Shown piece by piece: positions 45,608 through 54,667 of a stretch of 64,000 bases of DNA. The position numbers were made by a program, and so were the translations under genes. Within the stretch, counting starts at the first letter, position 1. Every line of letters starts with the position of its first letter. The notes under the pieces are model-generated. The model was not told the DNA's origin and ran no database searches. It worked only from the letters and a program-made list of their open reading frames with translations. This stretch comes from Thiomicrorhabdus indica (GTDB taxonomy: Bacteria; Pseudomonadota; Gammaproteobacteria; Thiomicrospirales; Thiomicrospiraceae), in the NCBI RefSeq assembly GCF_004293625.1, contig NZ_CP033040.1:2046001-2110000 (forward strand), in the 5' to 3' direction.

Positions 45608-46036
45608 TTAAATGTCTAGTGCTTGTGGTTGTTGAGCTGTGTGTGGGTGATCAGTTCCCGCATACACTTTTAGCTTTTTCATCATCGCACGACCCAAAGG
45701 ACCTTTTGGCATCATCCCTTTTACTGCGTACTCAAGCGGACGGTTAGGCGCTTTCGCCATCAACTTTTCAAAGTTAGTTGACTTCAAGTTACCCACGTAA
45801 CCGGTTACATGATGGTACATTTTGTCTTTACGCTTGTTACCTGTGACAGCAATTTTTTCAGCGTTAACAACAACAATGTAATCACCACAATCCGCATGCG
45901 GAGTGTATTCTGGTTTATGCTTACCACGTAGACGTGACGCAATTTCTGAAGCCAAACGACCTAGCGTTTTACCTTCAGCGTCAACAACATACCAGTCGCG
46001 CTTGATTTCTGCAGGTTTTGCAACAAATGTTTTCAT
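45608..46036 (-). CDS. rplM: Large ribosomal subunit protein uL13
   Basis: 142 residues, full length, with [15 protein letters not shown] and the MLPKGPLG-type segment (here [16 protein letters not shown]). It is an early-assembly protein of the 50S subunit and the first gene of the rplM-rpsI operon. Confidence 0.98.
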   Translation of the reverse strand: MKTFVAKPAEIKRDWYVVDAEGKTLGRLASEIASRLRGKHKPEYTPHADCGDYIVVVNAEKIAVTGNKRKDKMYHHVTGYVGNLKSTNFEKLMAKAPNRPLEYAVKGMMPKGPLGRAMMKKLKVYAGTDHPHTAQQPQALDI

Positions 46037-46249
46037 AATTTGTTCCTAATAAACTAAATTTAATCCAAATCCAAAGGATAAAAACTCAAAAATTTTAAGA
46101 TTTTCATCCACTTACTGTTTAACGGGCAATAAGGGGAAGGATTATTAAGCGCGCAATTATACAGATTCGCCGGCCGGTTGCAATTGCTAAATCCGTGAAA
46201 TTGCAAACTTTTTTGCGATTTAAGAAGGTTGGCTTTTAACCATAAAAAA
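46037..46249. other. rplM upstream region
   Basis: About 210 bp without a coding frame; holds the rplM-rpsI promoter and leader. A 9-bp palindrome core (CCGGCCGGT) lies at 46170-46178. No autoregulatory leader structure was identified. Confidence 0.45.
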
Positions 46250-46285
46250 ACCGGCCGGTAGAAACTCTACCGGCCGGTAAAAACC
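46250..46285 (-). terminator. Terminator built from two copies of the repeated palindrome
   Basis: Two ACCGGCCGGT copies at 46250-46259 and 46269-46278 are joined by TAG-AAACT-CT-type sequence, so the minus strand forms a 12-bp stem (ACCGGCCGGTAG with CTACCGGCCGGT) and a 5-base loop, followed by seven T. It lies 55 bp after the end of the TorF-like gene. Confidence 0.88.
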
Positions 46286-46340
46286 AACTCAAGGAATGTT
46301 GAGTTAACTCATCCTCCTCATGAGATAACTCGGGACCTAA

Positions 46341-47012
46341 TTACATTAGGTCAAAAGATTTTGAAATGCTTAACACAACAAATTGATCTTCTTCAGGGTT
46401 ACCATCTGTATCAGAGTAAATATAATTAACGCCGCCGTCTAAACCTTCAGCTAGCGAGAAAGAATAACCAAGATCTAAGTATTTAACATCTGTGTCATCA
46501 GTATCCACATCACCATCTAGAATACCGTAAGTTCCAGAGAAGTCGCCATAACCAAGAGACACATACATATGATCATAATCAATGTCACCATTACCGTAAT
46601 TATCATAAGTACCACGATCATAACCAACTGTAATCATGTCATAACCTAATGAAAAATTTACTTCTTGGTAAGTATCATCAAATGCATCATCTGTGTAGTA
46701 ATAACCAGTTACACCAACACCTGCAGAAATTGGACCTAGGTTACCAGACCAACCTGCGTATAGATCATACTCTAAACCTGCTTCAACATCCGCAGCCCAA
46801 GTACCGATATAAAAACCTGACTCATGCTCATAATCCAATCCTGCTGATGCAGATGCAGACTCAGTTTGTTCAACACCACGAAAAACATAGTTAGATACCA
46901 TGCCTGCGTTTGCAGAAACACCTGCTTGCGCAGTAGCTGGTGCAATAGCCATCATAGAAGAACCTGCAACAACTGCAGAAAGGATTGCTGTTTTTAAAGC
47001 TGTCATTTTCAT
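46341..47012 (-). CDS. TorF-family putative porin
   Basis: 223 residues with a signal peptide (cleavage near AQAG, about residue 30). The mature start (SANAGMVSNYVFRGVEQTES) is the signature of the TorF/Gcw_chp family, and the rest is a run of amphipathic beta strands rich in Asp, Tyr and Gly, ending SFDLM. It is likely an outer-membrane channel; the solute is unknown. The gene ends at a terminator formed from two copies of the genome palindrome. Confidence 0.85.
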   Translation of the reverse strand: MKMTALKTAILSAVVAGSSMMAIAPATAQAGVSANAGMVSNYVFRGVEQTESASASAGLDYEHESGFYIGTWAADVEAGLEYDLYAGWSGNLGPISAGVGVTGYYYTDDAFDDTYQEVNFSLGYDMITVGYDRGTYDNYGNGDIDYDHMYVSLGYGDFSGTYGILDGDVDTDDTDVKYLDLGYSFSLAEGLDGGVNYIYSDTDGNPEEDQFVVLSISKSFDLM

Positions 47013-47206
47013 TTATCAAACTCTCCATTTGTTTGGGATAAATTAAGTCAAAACTCTTCTAGCCTTTATCAATCAAAATGCCACAAACCAAAAACACCTT
47101 TGAAAAACAACAACTTAAATAAATAAACCACCCTTCTCTTATAAACCAAAGCTCCTTACCTCACGACATTGCACCAATAAAACCACACCCTGCACCAATA
47201 AAATTG

Positions 47207-47599
47207 CTAAATTTGCAACAAATCGCTTTCCTGTTGTAAAAAAGCCTCAAAACGTTTTTCAAACAAACGAAAATTCTGAACGACTTGCTGACCTCGCATA
47301 GTTAACACACTTCCACCGCCCGATTTTCCACCTTGAACCTTTTCCACGAGTGGTTGCTGGTACATCTGATTCATCTCATCAACAAGCTTCCAAGCTTTTT
47401 TGTATGACATTCCCATCTCCTTTGCCGCTTTGTTCATAGAGCCTGATACTGCAATATGCTCCAACAGCTGAATTCTTCCCACCCCTAAATAACTCCCTTT
47501 TTCACCGGCCAGCCAGAAACGCGCATGAATCTTTTCTGAGTATGCTCCCCCCGGTATTTTCTCTTCAAAGCTCATTTCCACTTTTTTATGCTCAGTCAC
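47207..47599 (-). CDS. ModE-type winged-helix regulator
   Basis: 130 residues: the LysR-like winged helix of ModE (GRIQLLEHIAVSGSMNKAAK, about 42-61; MSYKKAWKLVDEMN) without the molybdate-binding TOBE domains. Such short forms act in molybdenum or other metal-linked control. Whether it binds molybdate is open because the usual ligand domain is missing. It lies upstream of the TorF-like gene on the same strand, 194 bp away. Confidence 0.83.
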   Translation of the reverse strand: MTEHKKVEMSFEEKIPGGAYSEKIHARFWLAGEKGSYLGVGRIQLLEHIAVSGSMNKAAKEMGMSYKKAWKLVDEMNQMYQQPLVEKVQGGKSGGGSVLTMRGQQVVQNFRLFEKRFEAFLQQESDLLQI

Positions 47600-47832
47600 T
47601 CACAACCCCTTTTTATTGTTTTATCTCTTTCATACCAAAATCTTACAAACTAATCACAAAAATTAACACCTGCTCAAGGATCAATCCATCAACTTAGCGT
47701 CATCCTGAATTCAAAAATGGTTATTTATGAAAAATACCTTACTTTTCAAAATCCGCTAAAATCAATAATGAAAATTTCTTTCAATCCACCCTCAACTAAA
47801 ATGAGCTTCAAGTCATTTTCAGGAGTTTTAGA

Positions 47833-48036
47833 ATGAATGTCGGTCGTTTAGATCAAATTATTCGTATTGTAATTGGTGTTTTCTTTATTTTATTAGCCTA
47901 TTTGGAACTCACTGGCTCATGGGGTTATATTGGAGTAGTCCCTCTTTTCACTGGCTTGGTGCGCTGGTGCCCGATTTACAGCATTTTGGGATTCCAAACC
48001 TGTCCAATCCACTCGCATATTGATTACCACAAATAA
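47833..48036 (+). CDS. DUF2892 membrane protein
   Basis: 67 residues of the DUF2892 family: MNVGRLDQIIRIVIGVF opening, two membrane helices (about 9-28 and 33-48) and two cysteines in RWCPIYSILGFQTCPI. Similar domains are attached to rhodanese in YgaP. A role in sulfur metabolism is plausible but not shown. Ribosome site AGGAG precedes the start. Confidence 0.85.
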   Translation: MNVGRLDQIIRIVIGVFFILLAYLELTGSWGYIGVVPLFTGLVRWCPIYSILGFQTCPIHSHIDYHK

Positions 48037-48278
48037 ATTTTCCTTACCGGCCGGTATCCTTTATCGGTCAGGACTCAGACCATTTCACTCTTTTCCCATT
48101 CAACAAGGCAGATTTGCAATCGGAACACTTCCTGCTTCTTGGTTATTTTTAATGTTTGCAATTTAATGATTCTTTGATGAAGGATTTATAAATTTTGCAC
48201 GCTTAGATATGCAAAATTGCGAATGAATCGTTAGAATGCATAAAACCATAGTCCACATACAATAAAACAGAGTGAAAT

Positions 48279-49154
48279 ATGAAAAAAGTTGTTATCCCTG
48301 TTGCAGGATTAGGAACACGATTCCTGCCTGCAACCAAAGCCATTCCAAAAGAGATGATTACGCTCGTCGACAAACCTCTTATTCAATATGTGGTTGCTGA
48401 GGCCATTCGCGCTGGATTTACGGACATTATTTTGGTCACCCATTCTTCAAAAGGCGCTATCGAAAACCATTTCGATCACAACTATGAGTTAAACAAAACG
48501 CTCGTCGAAAAAAACAAACTTGCTTTGTTAGACATTATTGACAACATTCTTCCCGGTGATGCCAATATTATCTCGGTTCGCCAACCCATTGCTCTTGGGC
48601 TTGGTCACGCAGTTTTATGCGCCGCACCAATTATTGGCGATGATGACTTTGCTGTCATGCTACCAGACGTGATTTTGAACGAAGAATCTTGTGATTTAGC
48701 CAAAATGGTTCAAGCTTTTCAATTAAACCGAAAAAGCCAAATTATGGTGGAACCTGTACCACAGGAAGAAACATACAAATACGGTATCGTCGATATTCAA
48801 GGCAGAGAGCTTGCACCTGCAGAATCCACCGAAATGGTAAACATGGTTGAAAAACCCTCTGTCGATAAAGCACCTTCAAACTTATCGGTTACCGGCCGGT
48901 ATATTTTAGACAATGACATTTTAGGTATTCTTAGAACGACGCCAAAAGGCGCTGGCGGCGAAATTCAATTGACAGATGCAATTGATACCCTAATGAAAGC
49001 ACAAGGCGCAGAAGCTTATCGTTTAGAAGGCAAAAGCTATGACTGTGGTGATAAACTAGGATATCTGCAAGCGACTTATGAATTCGCTTGCCAACATCCA
49101 GAACTAGGACCTTCATTTACTGAATGGCTAGCTACGATAGCTCAGGAGACTTAA
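48279..49154 (+). CDS. galU: UTP-glucose-1-phosphate uridylyltransferase
   Basis: 291 residues. The nucleotide-binding loop AGLGTRFLPATKAIPKEM (residues 9-26) is complete, and FAVMLPDVIL and VEKPS follow as in GalU. It makes UDP-glucose for envelope polysaccharides. It is the first gene of a cluster with pgi, a degenerate UDP-glucose-dehydrogenase-like gene and pmm. A full palindrome copy codes for TGRYI (48891-48900). Its stop overlaps the pgi start as TAATG. Confidence 0.96.
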   Translation: MKKVVIPVAGLGTRFLPATKAIPKEMITLVDKPLIQYVVAEAIRAGFTDIILVTHSSKGAIENHFDHNYELNKTLVEKNKLALLDIIDNILPGDANIISVRQPIALGLGHAVLCAAPIIGDDDFAVMLPDVILNEESCDLAKMVQAFQLNRKSQIMVEPVPQEETYKYGIVDIQGRELAPAESTEMVNMVEKPSVDKAPSNLSVTGRYILDNDILGILRTTPKGAGGEIQLTDAIDTLMKAQGAEAYRLEGKSYDCGDKLGYLQATYEFACQHPELGPSFTEWLATIAQET

Positions 49155-50716
49155 TGAAAAATACTCAGGCCTATTCCCAATTAAGCCAATTGGCTGAAAA
49201 CCTTCAAACGACAGATTTGAAATCTTTATTTGATGACGAAAATCGATTTGAGCAATTTCATGTCACAATGCCTGGAGCAATGCTTGATTTCTCCAAACAA
49301 AAAATTACATCTGAAATCTTTAATCAATTAGTGTCACTGGCAAAAGAAGTCGACCTAAAAGGTTGGATTGACCGCTTAATTTCCGGTGAAAAACTGAATC
49401 ACACAGAAGGCCGTGCCGCATGGCATACAGCGCTTCGAAATCTAAGCGAACCTTTGCCAGAGGTTGAGTTGCAATGGCATAAAATGGCCTACATTGTTCA
49501 TGAACTCCACTCCAAGCAAATGCGAGGATACTCAGGAAAACCGATTTATGATGTGGTCAACATTGGGGTTGGAGGAAGTGATTTAGGTCCATTAATGGTC
49601 ACGCACGCCTTGGAAATGCAGAAAAAACCGGATGCGCCTAACGTACATTTCGTTTCAACACTCGACGGTCGTCAGCTTCAGTCGATTCTGGCTAAACTTA
49701 ATCCTGAAACCACTTTGTTTGTTGTGGCTTCAAAATCCTTCACTACAATTGACACCCTCTCTCTAGCAGAGACAGCCAAAGAATGGATGCTCGACCATTG
49801 CGGTTGCTCGACGACCGTTATGCGCCATTTTATTGGCGTCTCAACCAATGTCCCCAAAATGAGCGAATGGGGTATTCTCCCAGATTACCAATTAGAGTTT
49901 TGGGACTGGGTTGGTGGTCGTTTTTCGCTTTGGTCATCGATCGGTTTAACCATTGCTATCCAACAAGGAATGGAGGGATTCAAAACCCTTCTTCAAGGTG
50001 CTCATGATATGGACACCCATTTCCAAGAAGCACCGATTGAACAAAACCTTCCGGCTTTGGTCGGACTCATTGGTGTATGGAATACCAACTTCTTGAACTT
50101 AGCTGGTCAAGCCATCCTTCCTTATGATTCCCGACTTAAGCATTTTGCAGGCTATCTAGAACAGTTGGAAATGGAATCCAACGGCAAGCACACTCAACGA
50201 GACGGTGAATTTGTTGACTATCGAACTTGCCCGATTTTGTGGGGTGAAGTTGGCCCGAATGCACAACATGCTTTCTATCAGCTGTTACACCAAGGAACGG
50301 AACGTGTCATGTCTGACTTTATTTTATTTAAAGAAGGACAAGGAACTGACGAACGTGCGCAATTCCATCAGAACTTAAATATCGCCAACTGCCTTGCACA
50401 AAGTCGCGCCATGATGGTCGGTCAAGAAAGTGATGACCCACATAAACACTATCCTGGAAATCAAGTTTCGAATACGCTGCTTTTAGACCGAGTAGATGCC
50501 TATCACCTCGGCATGCTAGTCGCCCTATACGAACACAAAGTTTTCACACAATCAGTCGTTTGGAACATCAACCCCTTTGATCAATGGGGCGTGGAACTCG
50601 GTAAAAAAATCGCCTTGAACATTTTAGATTCGATTGAACAAAAACAAGCCGACCATTTAGACGGTTCAACTCAAGGCATTTTGAAACAAATCTGGGAGCA
50701 CACCTATGCAAATTAA
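49154..50716 (+). CDS. pgi: Glucose-6-phosphate isomerase
   Basis: 520 residues from the ATG at 49154, which overlaps the galU stop and has CAGGAG upstream; a longer in-frame start exists but lacks these features. Signatures: VGGSDLGP, the SKSFTTIDT sugar-phosphate loop, catalytic Glu in MESNGK, His in GTDERAQFHQ-type segment, and Lys in GVELGKKIA. It interconverts glucose-6-phosphate and fructose-6-phosphate and links gluconeogenesis from CO2 fixation to sugar-nucleotide supply. Confidence 0.96.
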   Translation: MKNTQAYSQLSQLAENLQTTDLKSLFDDENRFEQFHVTMPGAMLDFSKQKITSEIFNQLVSLAKEVDLKGWIDRLISGEKLNHTEGRAAWHTALRNLSEPLPEVELQWHKMAYIVHELHSKQMRGYSGKPIYDVVNIGVGGSDLGPLMVTHALEMQKKPDAPNVHFVSTLDGRQLQSILAKLNPETTLFVVASKSFTTIDTLSLAETAKEWMLDHCGCSTTVMRHFIGVSTNVPKMSEWGILPDYQLEFWDWVGGRFSLWSSIGLTIAIQQGMEGFKTLLQGAHDMDTHFQEAPIEQNLPALVGLIGVWNTNFLNLAGQAILPYDSRLKHFAGYLEQLEMESNGKHTQRDGEFVDYRTCPILWGEVGPNAQHAFYQLLHQGTERVMSDFILFKEGQGTDERAQFHQNLNIANCLAQSRAMMVGQESDDPHKHYPGNQVSNTLLLDRVDAYHLGMLVALYEHKVFTQSVVWNINPFDQWGVELGKKIALNILDSIEQKQADHLDGSTQGILKQIWEHTYAN

Positions 50717-51953
50717 TGTTTTTGGCTCAACCATTTCTGCACTGGTCACCGCAGGTTGCTTGGCGGAAACCGGTAACCAAGTGACTTTAATTGGAAACAT
50801 TCCAGAATCTATTGCTGAACCGAACCTTTCAAAGCTGCTAAAGAAACAATTGAAAGCCGGTTTTTTGAAGGTTTCTGAGCAGTTTAACCAAGAAGCCAAC
50901 TTCCACTTTATTTCACTGCCTTCTGGTGCCTGTCAAGATGCAGTAGTGATTGCCGAACAGTTAAGCGAAAAAGCCCAAAAAGATAGCTATTTAGTACTTC
51001 GATCCAACTTTGGCTTTCCATTGTCTCATCAAGTCATTGACACAGCTAAACTACCCTTTATTGTGAATCCTGATTTTGCAGCTGACGGGAATGCCATTAA
51101 TGCCTTTACAAGACCTGATCGAATTATTATTGGCAGTGAAGATGAACATGCAACTGAAGACTTTAAACGCTTAATGTCACCCTTCAATCGTAACCGCGAT
51201 GTTTCGATTGTCATGTCTCCAGATTCAGCAATCTTAACTAAATACGCCACAAACGTGTTAATTGCAACTCGCATTAGTCTTATGAATGAACTTGCTCTGG
51301 TTGCGGAAGAAATGGGAGCGGATATTGAACAAGTCCGTCAAGGTCTTGGTTCAGACCAACGCATTGGTTTTTCTTACCTTTATCCTGGGGTTGGCTTCGG
51401 TGGTGAGCACCTCGAAATGGACTTAGAACGTGTCCAAGCGTTAATTGACAAAACGGGATCACAAGAGAATTTGCTACGCTCTGTAGCAAATATCAACCAT
51501 ACCCAAAAAGAACTTCTTTTCCGCAAGCTCTGGAAACATTTCGATTGCCAACTCACCAATAAGCAAATTGCCCTTTGGGGGATTAGCTACAAACCAAACA
51601 GTAGCTCCATAAAAGGTGCACCGAGCTTAGTGATGATTGAAGCCTTATTGCACCAAGGGTGCCAAGTCAATATCTATGACCCAAAGTTAGGAAAGTCATT
51701 CGACCAGTGGTGTCAAACCTATCTATCAGAACAGCAACGTTCGCAGTTGCATATTTTTGATGATCCCTACAACGCACTGGACAACTCTGATGCTTTGTGT
51801 GTTTTGACAGAATGGAAACAATTCTGGTCTCCAGATTTTTCAGAGATGCAACAACGAATGAAGCACTCGGTGATAGCCGACGGCCGAAATCTATATGATC
51901 CTGAGCATTTAAAATCACTTGGTTTTACATACTTTGGTGTGGGTCGAAAATAA
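50706..51953 (+). CDS. UDP-glucose dehydrogenase homologue lacking catalytic residues
   Basis: 415 residues that keep the length and three-domain order of UDP-glucose 6-dehydrogenase. Key residues are lost. The NAD loop GxGxxG reads GSTISA (7-12). The catalytic-Cys motif GFGGSCFPKD reads GFGGEHLEMD (230-239), so Cys is His 235 and Lys is Met 238. The Lys of the ATKIS motif is Arg 189. NAD use and normal oxidation to UDP-glucuronate are therefore unlikely. The frame is intact, starts inside the end of pgi (11-bp overlap) and is followed by pmm, so it is probably kept for a different role such as sugar-nucleotide binding. Confidence 0.85.
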   Translation: MQINVFGSTISALVTAGCLAETGNQVTLIGNIPESIAEPNLSKLLKKQLKAGFLKVSEQFNQEANFHFISLPSGACQDAVVIAEQLSEKAQKDSYLVLRSNFGFPLSHQVIDTAKLPFIVNPDFAADGNAINAFTRPDRIIIGSEDEHATEDFKRLMSPFNRNRDVSIVMSPDSAILTKYATNVLIATRISLMNELALVAEEMGADIEQVRQGLGSDQRIGFSYLYPGVGFGGEHLEMDLERVQALIDKTGSQENLLRSVANINHTQKELLFRKLWKHFDCQLTNKQIALWGISYKPNSSSIKGAPSLVMIEALLHQGCQVNIYDPKLGKSFDQWCQTYLSEQQRSQLHIFDDPYNALDNSDALCVLTEWKQFWSPDFSEMQQRMKHSVIADGRNLYDPEHLKSLGFTYFGVGRK

Positions 51954-52069
51954 CTGACAAACCACTCAACAGCCCATTTATTCTGCTGAAATAAATACCG
52001 GCCGGTATAAATCCGGCCAAAACCGCCCTTTTTTCATACATCCTCTGAATCTCACATCTGGATAATTCA

Positions 52070-53431
52070 ATGACTTATAGTTTAGATTGCATTAAAGCCT
52101 ATGATATTCGCGGTCGCGTACCAGACGTTCTCAATGCCGATTTTGCTTACGATCTTGCACGTGCCTACAGCACAGTTTTCCAACCCAAGACACTTGTTGT
52201 TGGCCATGATATTCGCCAAGAAGGGCCTGAACTGAATGAAGCACTCTGTCGTGGCTTTGCCGAAAGCGGCGTACAAGTACTTCATTTAGGACTTTGTGGC
52301 ACGGAAGAAGTGTATTTTGCAACCTCTCACTATCAAGCCGATGGCGGAATCATGATCACCGCCAGCCACAACCCCAAAGGCTACAACGGCATGAAGTTGG
52401 TTAAAAATGGATCACAGCCCATTGGTCAAGACTCTGGCTTGAAAGACATTAAAACAACAATGGCTTCTCAAAGTTTCTGTGAAACAGTGCCAACACCGAC
52501 ACCACTCGTTGAAATACATGACAAATCCGCTTATATCCAGCATCTACTTGGCTTAATTGATTTAGACGAACTAAAACCCCTGAAAATCCTGGTAAATGCT
52601 GGGAATGGTGCAGCCGGCCCAACATTCGATCAACTAGCCAAACACCTGCCCTTCGAATTTATTCGAATGCAACACGAGCCTGACGGCAATTTCCCGAATG
52701 GCATTCCAAACCCGATGTTATTTGAAAACCGCGAAGTAACGGCAAATGCACTTAAAGAAAATCAAGCCGATTTTGCAGTTGCTTGGGATGGTGATTTTGA
52801 CCGCTGTTTTTTATTTGATGAAACCGGCTATTTTATTGAAGGTTATTATTTAGTCGGTCTTCTGGCGAAAACCCTTCTAGAAAGAAATCCAGGCGAAAAA
52901 ATTATTTACGACCCACGCATGACGTGGAACACCATCGAGCAAGTCACAGAATCTGGTGGAATCCCTTTACAATGCAGAACAGGTCATTCATTTATTAAAG
53001 ACATGATGCGTACAGAAAATGCCATTTACGGCGGTGAAATGTCTGCTCATCACTACTTTCGGGATTTCTTTTACTGCGACAGTGGCATGATTCCTTGGCT
53101 GCTCATAGCAGAACTGATGAGCAAAACGGGGAAAACGTTATCCGATTTAATCGGAGATCGTGCCAAACGATTCCCATGCAGTGGCGAGCTGAACTACAAA
53201 GTCACTAATGCCAAAGCAATCATGCAGGCTGTTGAAGCGGCTTACCTGCCTCTCAACCCTGTAATTGATCCAACCGACGGCATTGGCTATGAATTCAAAG
53301 AATGGCGCATGAATATGCGAACATCAAATACGGAGCCTCTGCTACGCCTAAACGTTGAATCTCGCGGCAATCCTGAATTGGTTGCTGCAAAAGTCAAAGA
53401 GATTGAGGCGATTATCGAACGTATCGGTTAG
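52070..53431 (+). CDS. Phosphomannomutase/phosphoglucomutase
   Basis: 453 residues of the alpha-phosphohexomutase family. Active-site phosphoserine loop ITASHNPKGYNGMK (about 94-107), metal loop DGDFDRCF (about 240-247), sugar-binding GEMSAHH (about 322-328) and phosphate-binding RMSNTEP-type segment (MRTSNTEPLLRL, about 425-436) are complete. It resembles AlgC/ManB and can supply mannose-1- or glucose-1-phosphate to GalU and other pathways. Confidence 0.93.
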   Translation: MTYSLDCIKAYDIRGRVPDVLNADFAYDLARAYSTVFQPKTLVVGHDIRQEGPELNEALCRGFAESGVQVLHLGLCGTEEVYFATSHYQADGGIMITASHNPKGYNGMKLVKNGSQPIGQDSGLKDIKTTMASQSFCETVPTPTPLVEIHDKSAYIQHLLGLIDLDELKPLKILVNAGNGAAGPTFDQLAKHLPFEFIRMQHEPDGNFPNGIPNPMLFENREVTANALKENQADFAVAWDGDFDRCFLFDETGYFIEGYYLVGLLAKTLLERNPGEKIIYDPRMTWNTIEQVTESGGIPLQCRTGHSFIKDMMRTENAIYGGEMSAHHYFRDFFYCDSGMIPWLLIAELMSKTGKTLSDLIGDRAKRFPCSGELNYKVTNAKAIMQAVEAAYLPLNPVIDPTDGIGYEFKEWRMNMRTSNTEPLLRLNVESRGNPELVAAKVKEIEAIIERIG

Positions 53432-53515
53432 TTATTTAATTCTTTGACAAGATTACCGGCCGGTGACTTTTGTTATTGACCGGCACAACAAAATAATTGC
53501 ACTCAATCCACTATT

Positions 53516-53574
53516 TAGTCAATTCTGAATAACTCGTTTAATTTATGGCAAAGCCAGTTATTCAGAGTCGACTA
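53516..53574. mobile_element. 55-bp palindromic element at TA, copy 1
   Basis: A 55-bp sequence (53518-53572) flanked by TA on both sides. Inverted ends match at 15-16 of 17 positions (GTCRAYTCTGAATAACT). It sits between the convergent pmm and lptG genes, 1 bp from the lptG stop, and may double as a hairpin terminator. Confidence 0.8.
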
Positions 53575-53575
53575 T

Positions 53576-54667
53576 TTATCTTTGCAGCCTCAACCAAAGT
53601 AACGCCACAATTAATAAGATACCGGCCGGTATAAATGCGGCCATTACAGCAGGCAATTGATACACCGCACTTAAATTTCCAATTAACTGATTACCAAGAT
53701 GAAATAACAACCCGATCAAAACCCCAATAAATATTCGCTGTCCCATACTCACCTGTCGCTGAGAACCAAAAATTAATGGGAAAACAATCGCAATCATTGC
53801 AAGCACAACCAATGGTGATGCCAATTTATTCCAATAAGCCATTTTCAGCGTACTCGGGTCTCCACCATTGACCTGCAAAAAATCAATCTGTTCTTGAAGC
53901 TGAATCAGATTTAAGCTTGTACTTTTCACCGTCAACTTTTCCAAGTCTGCCGGCAGAAAAGGTAAAGACAATTGAACAGAGTTTAAGTTCTCGTACTGAT
54001 AGTCGATCCACTTTAGCTCAGGAACTTCAGGTTTCACCATCCAATCCAATGTCTTTTTCACGCCATTTCGTCCTATCCATTGTCCACTCTCAAAACGGAC
54101 TTGAGGATAGCTTGCCTGCTTCGTTAACTCTCCTTTCTGGAGGTGATAAATTACAACATCACGTAAATCTTGATTGGAAATCGCTTGACCAATTTCTATA
54201 AATCTTTGATTATTTTTTACCCAAAACCCATTGGACTGTCCAAGCGAAAACTGTTTATTTAATGACTCTGCACGAAGTTTATTGGCATAAGTTTCTGCAT
54301 TAACACCGATCGTCTCACCCATTATGGTCACAAACACCCAAAGCAATAATGCCACTTTAATCACGGCTAAAAAAATTCGCCGAATAGACCAACCGGTAAC
54401 CCTTAAAACCGTTAATTCGGAGTGGTTTGCCAGATTTCCCATCCCCATAAGCGTACCAATCAGCAAGGCAACCGGGAACAATTGCACAATATAATTTGGC
54501 AATTTCAAAAGCACATAAATCGCTGCTAATTCAACAGCATAGTCATCCGTTAAATCATCTAACTGATTCATAAACTCTGTAAAACCGATTAAGGCCAGTA
54601 ACACCAACAAGACCAAAAGAAAATGGACAACTAAAACAGATGACAGATAACGTTCTACGCGATTCAT
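53576..54667 (-). CDS. lptG: LPS export permease LptG
   Basis: 363 residues: membrane helices near the N-terminus (three, to about 120), a periplasmic jellyroll domain (about 130-265) and three C-terminal helices. With LptF and the LptB ATPase it extracts lipopolysaccharide from the inner membrane. It overlaps lptF by 4 bp. A full palindrome copy codes for FIPAG in the last helix (53621-53630). Confidence 0.95.
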   Translation of the reverse strand: MNRVERYLSSVLVVHFLLVLLVLLALIGFTEFMNQLDDLTDDYAVELAAIYVLLKLPNYIVQLFPVALLIGTLMGMGNLANHSELTVLRVTGWSIRRIFLAVIKVALLLWVFVTIMGETIGVNAETYANKLRAESLNKQFSLGQSNGFWVKNNQRFIEIGQAISNQDLRDVVIYHLQKGELTKQASYPQVRFESGQWIGRNGVKKTLDWMVKPEVPELKWIDYQYENLNSVQLSLPFLPADLEKLTVKSTSLNLIQLQEQIDFLQVNGGDPSTLKMAYWNKLASPLVVLAMIAIVFPLIFGSQRQVSMGQRIFIGVLIGLLFHLGNQLIGNLSAVYQLPAVMAAFIPAGILLIVALLWLRLQR

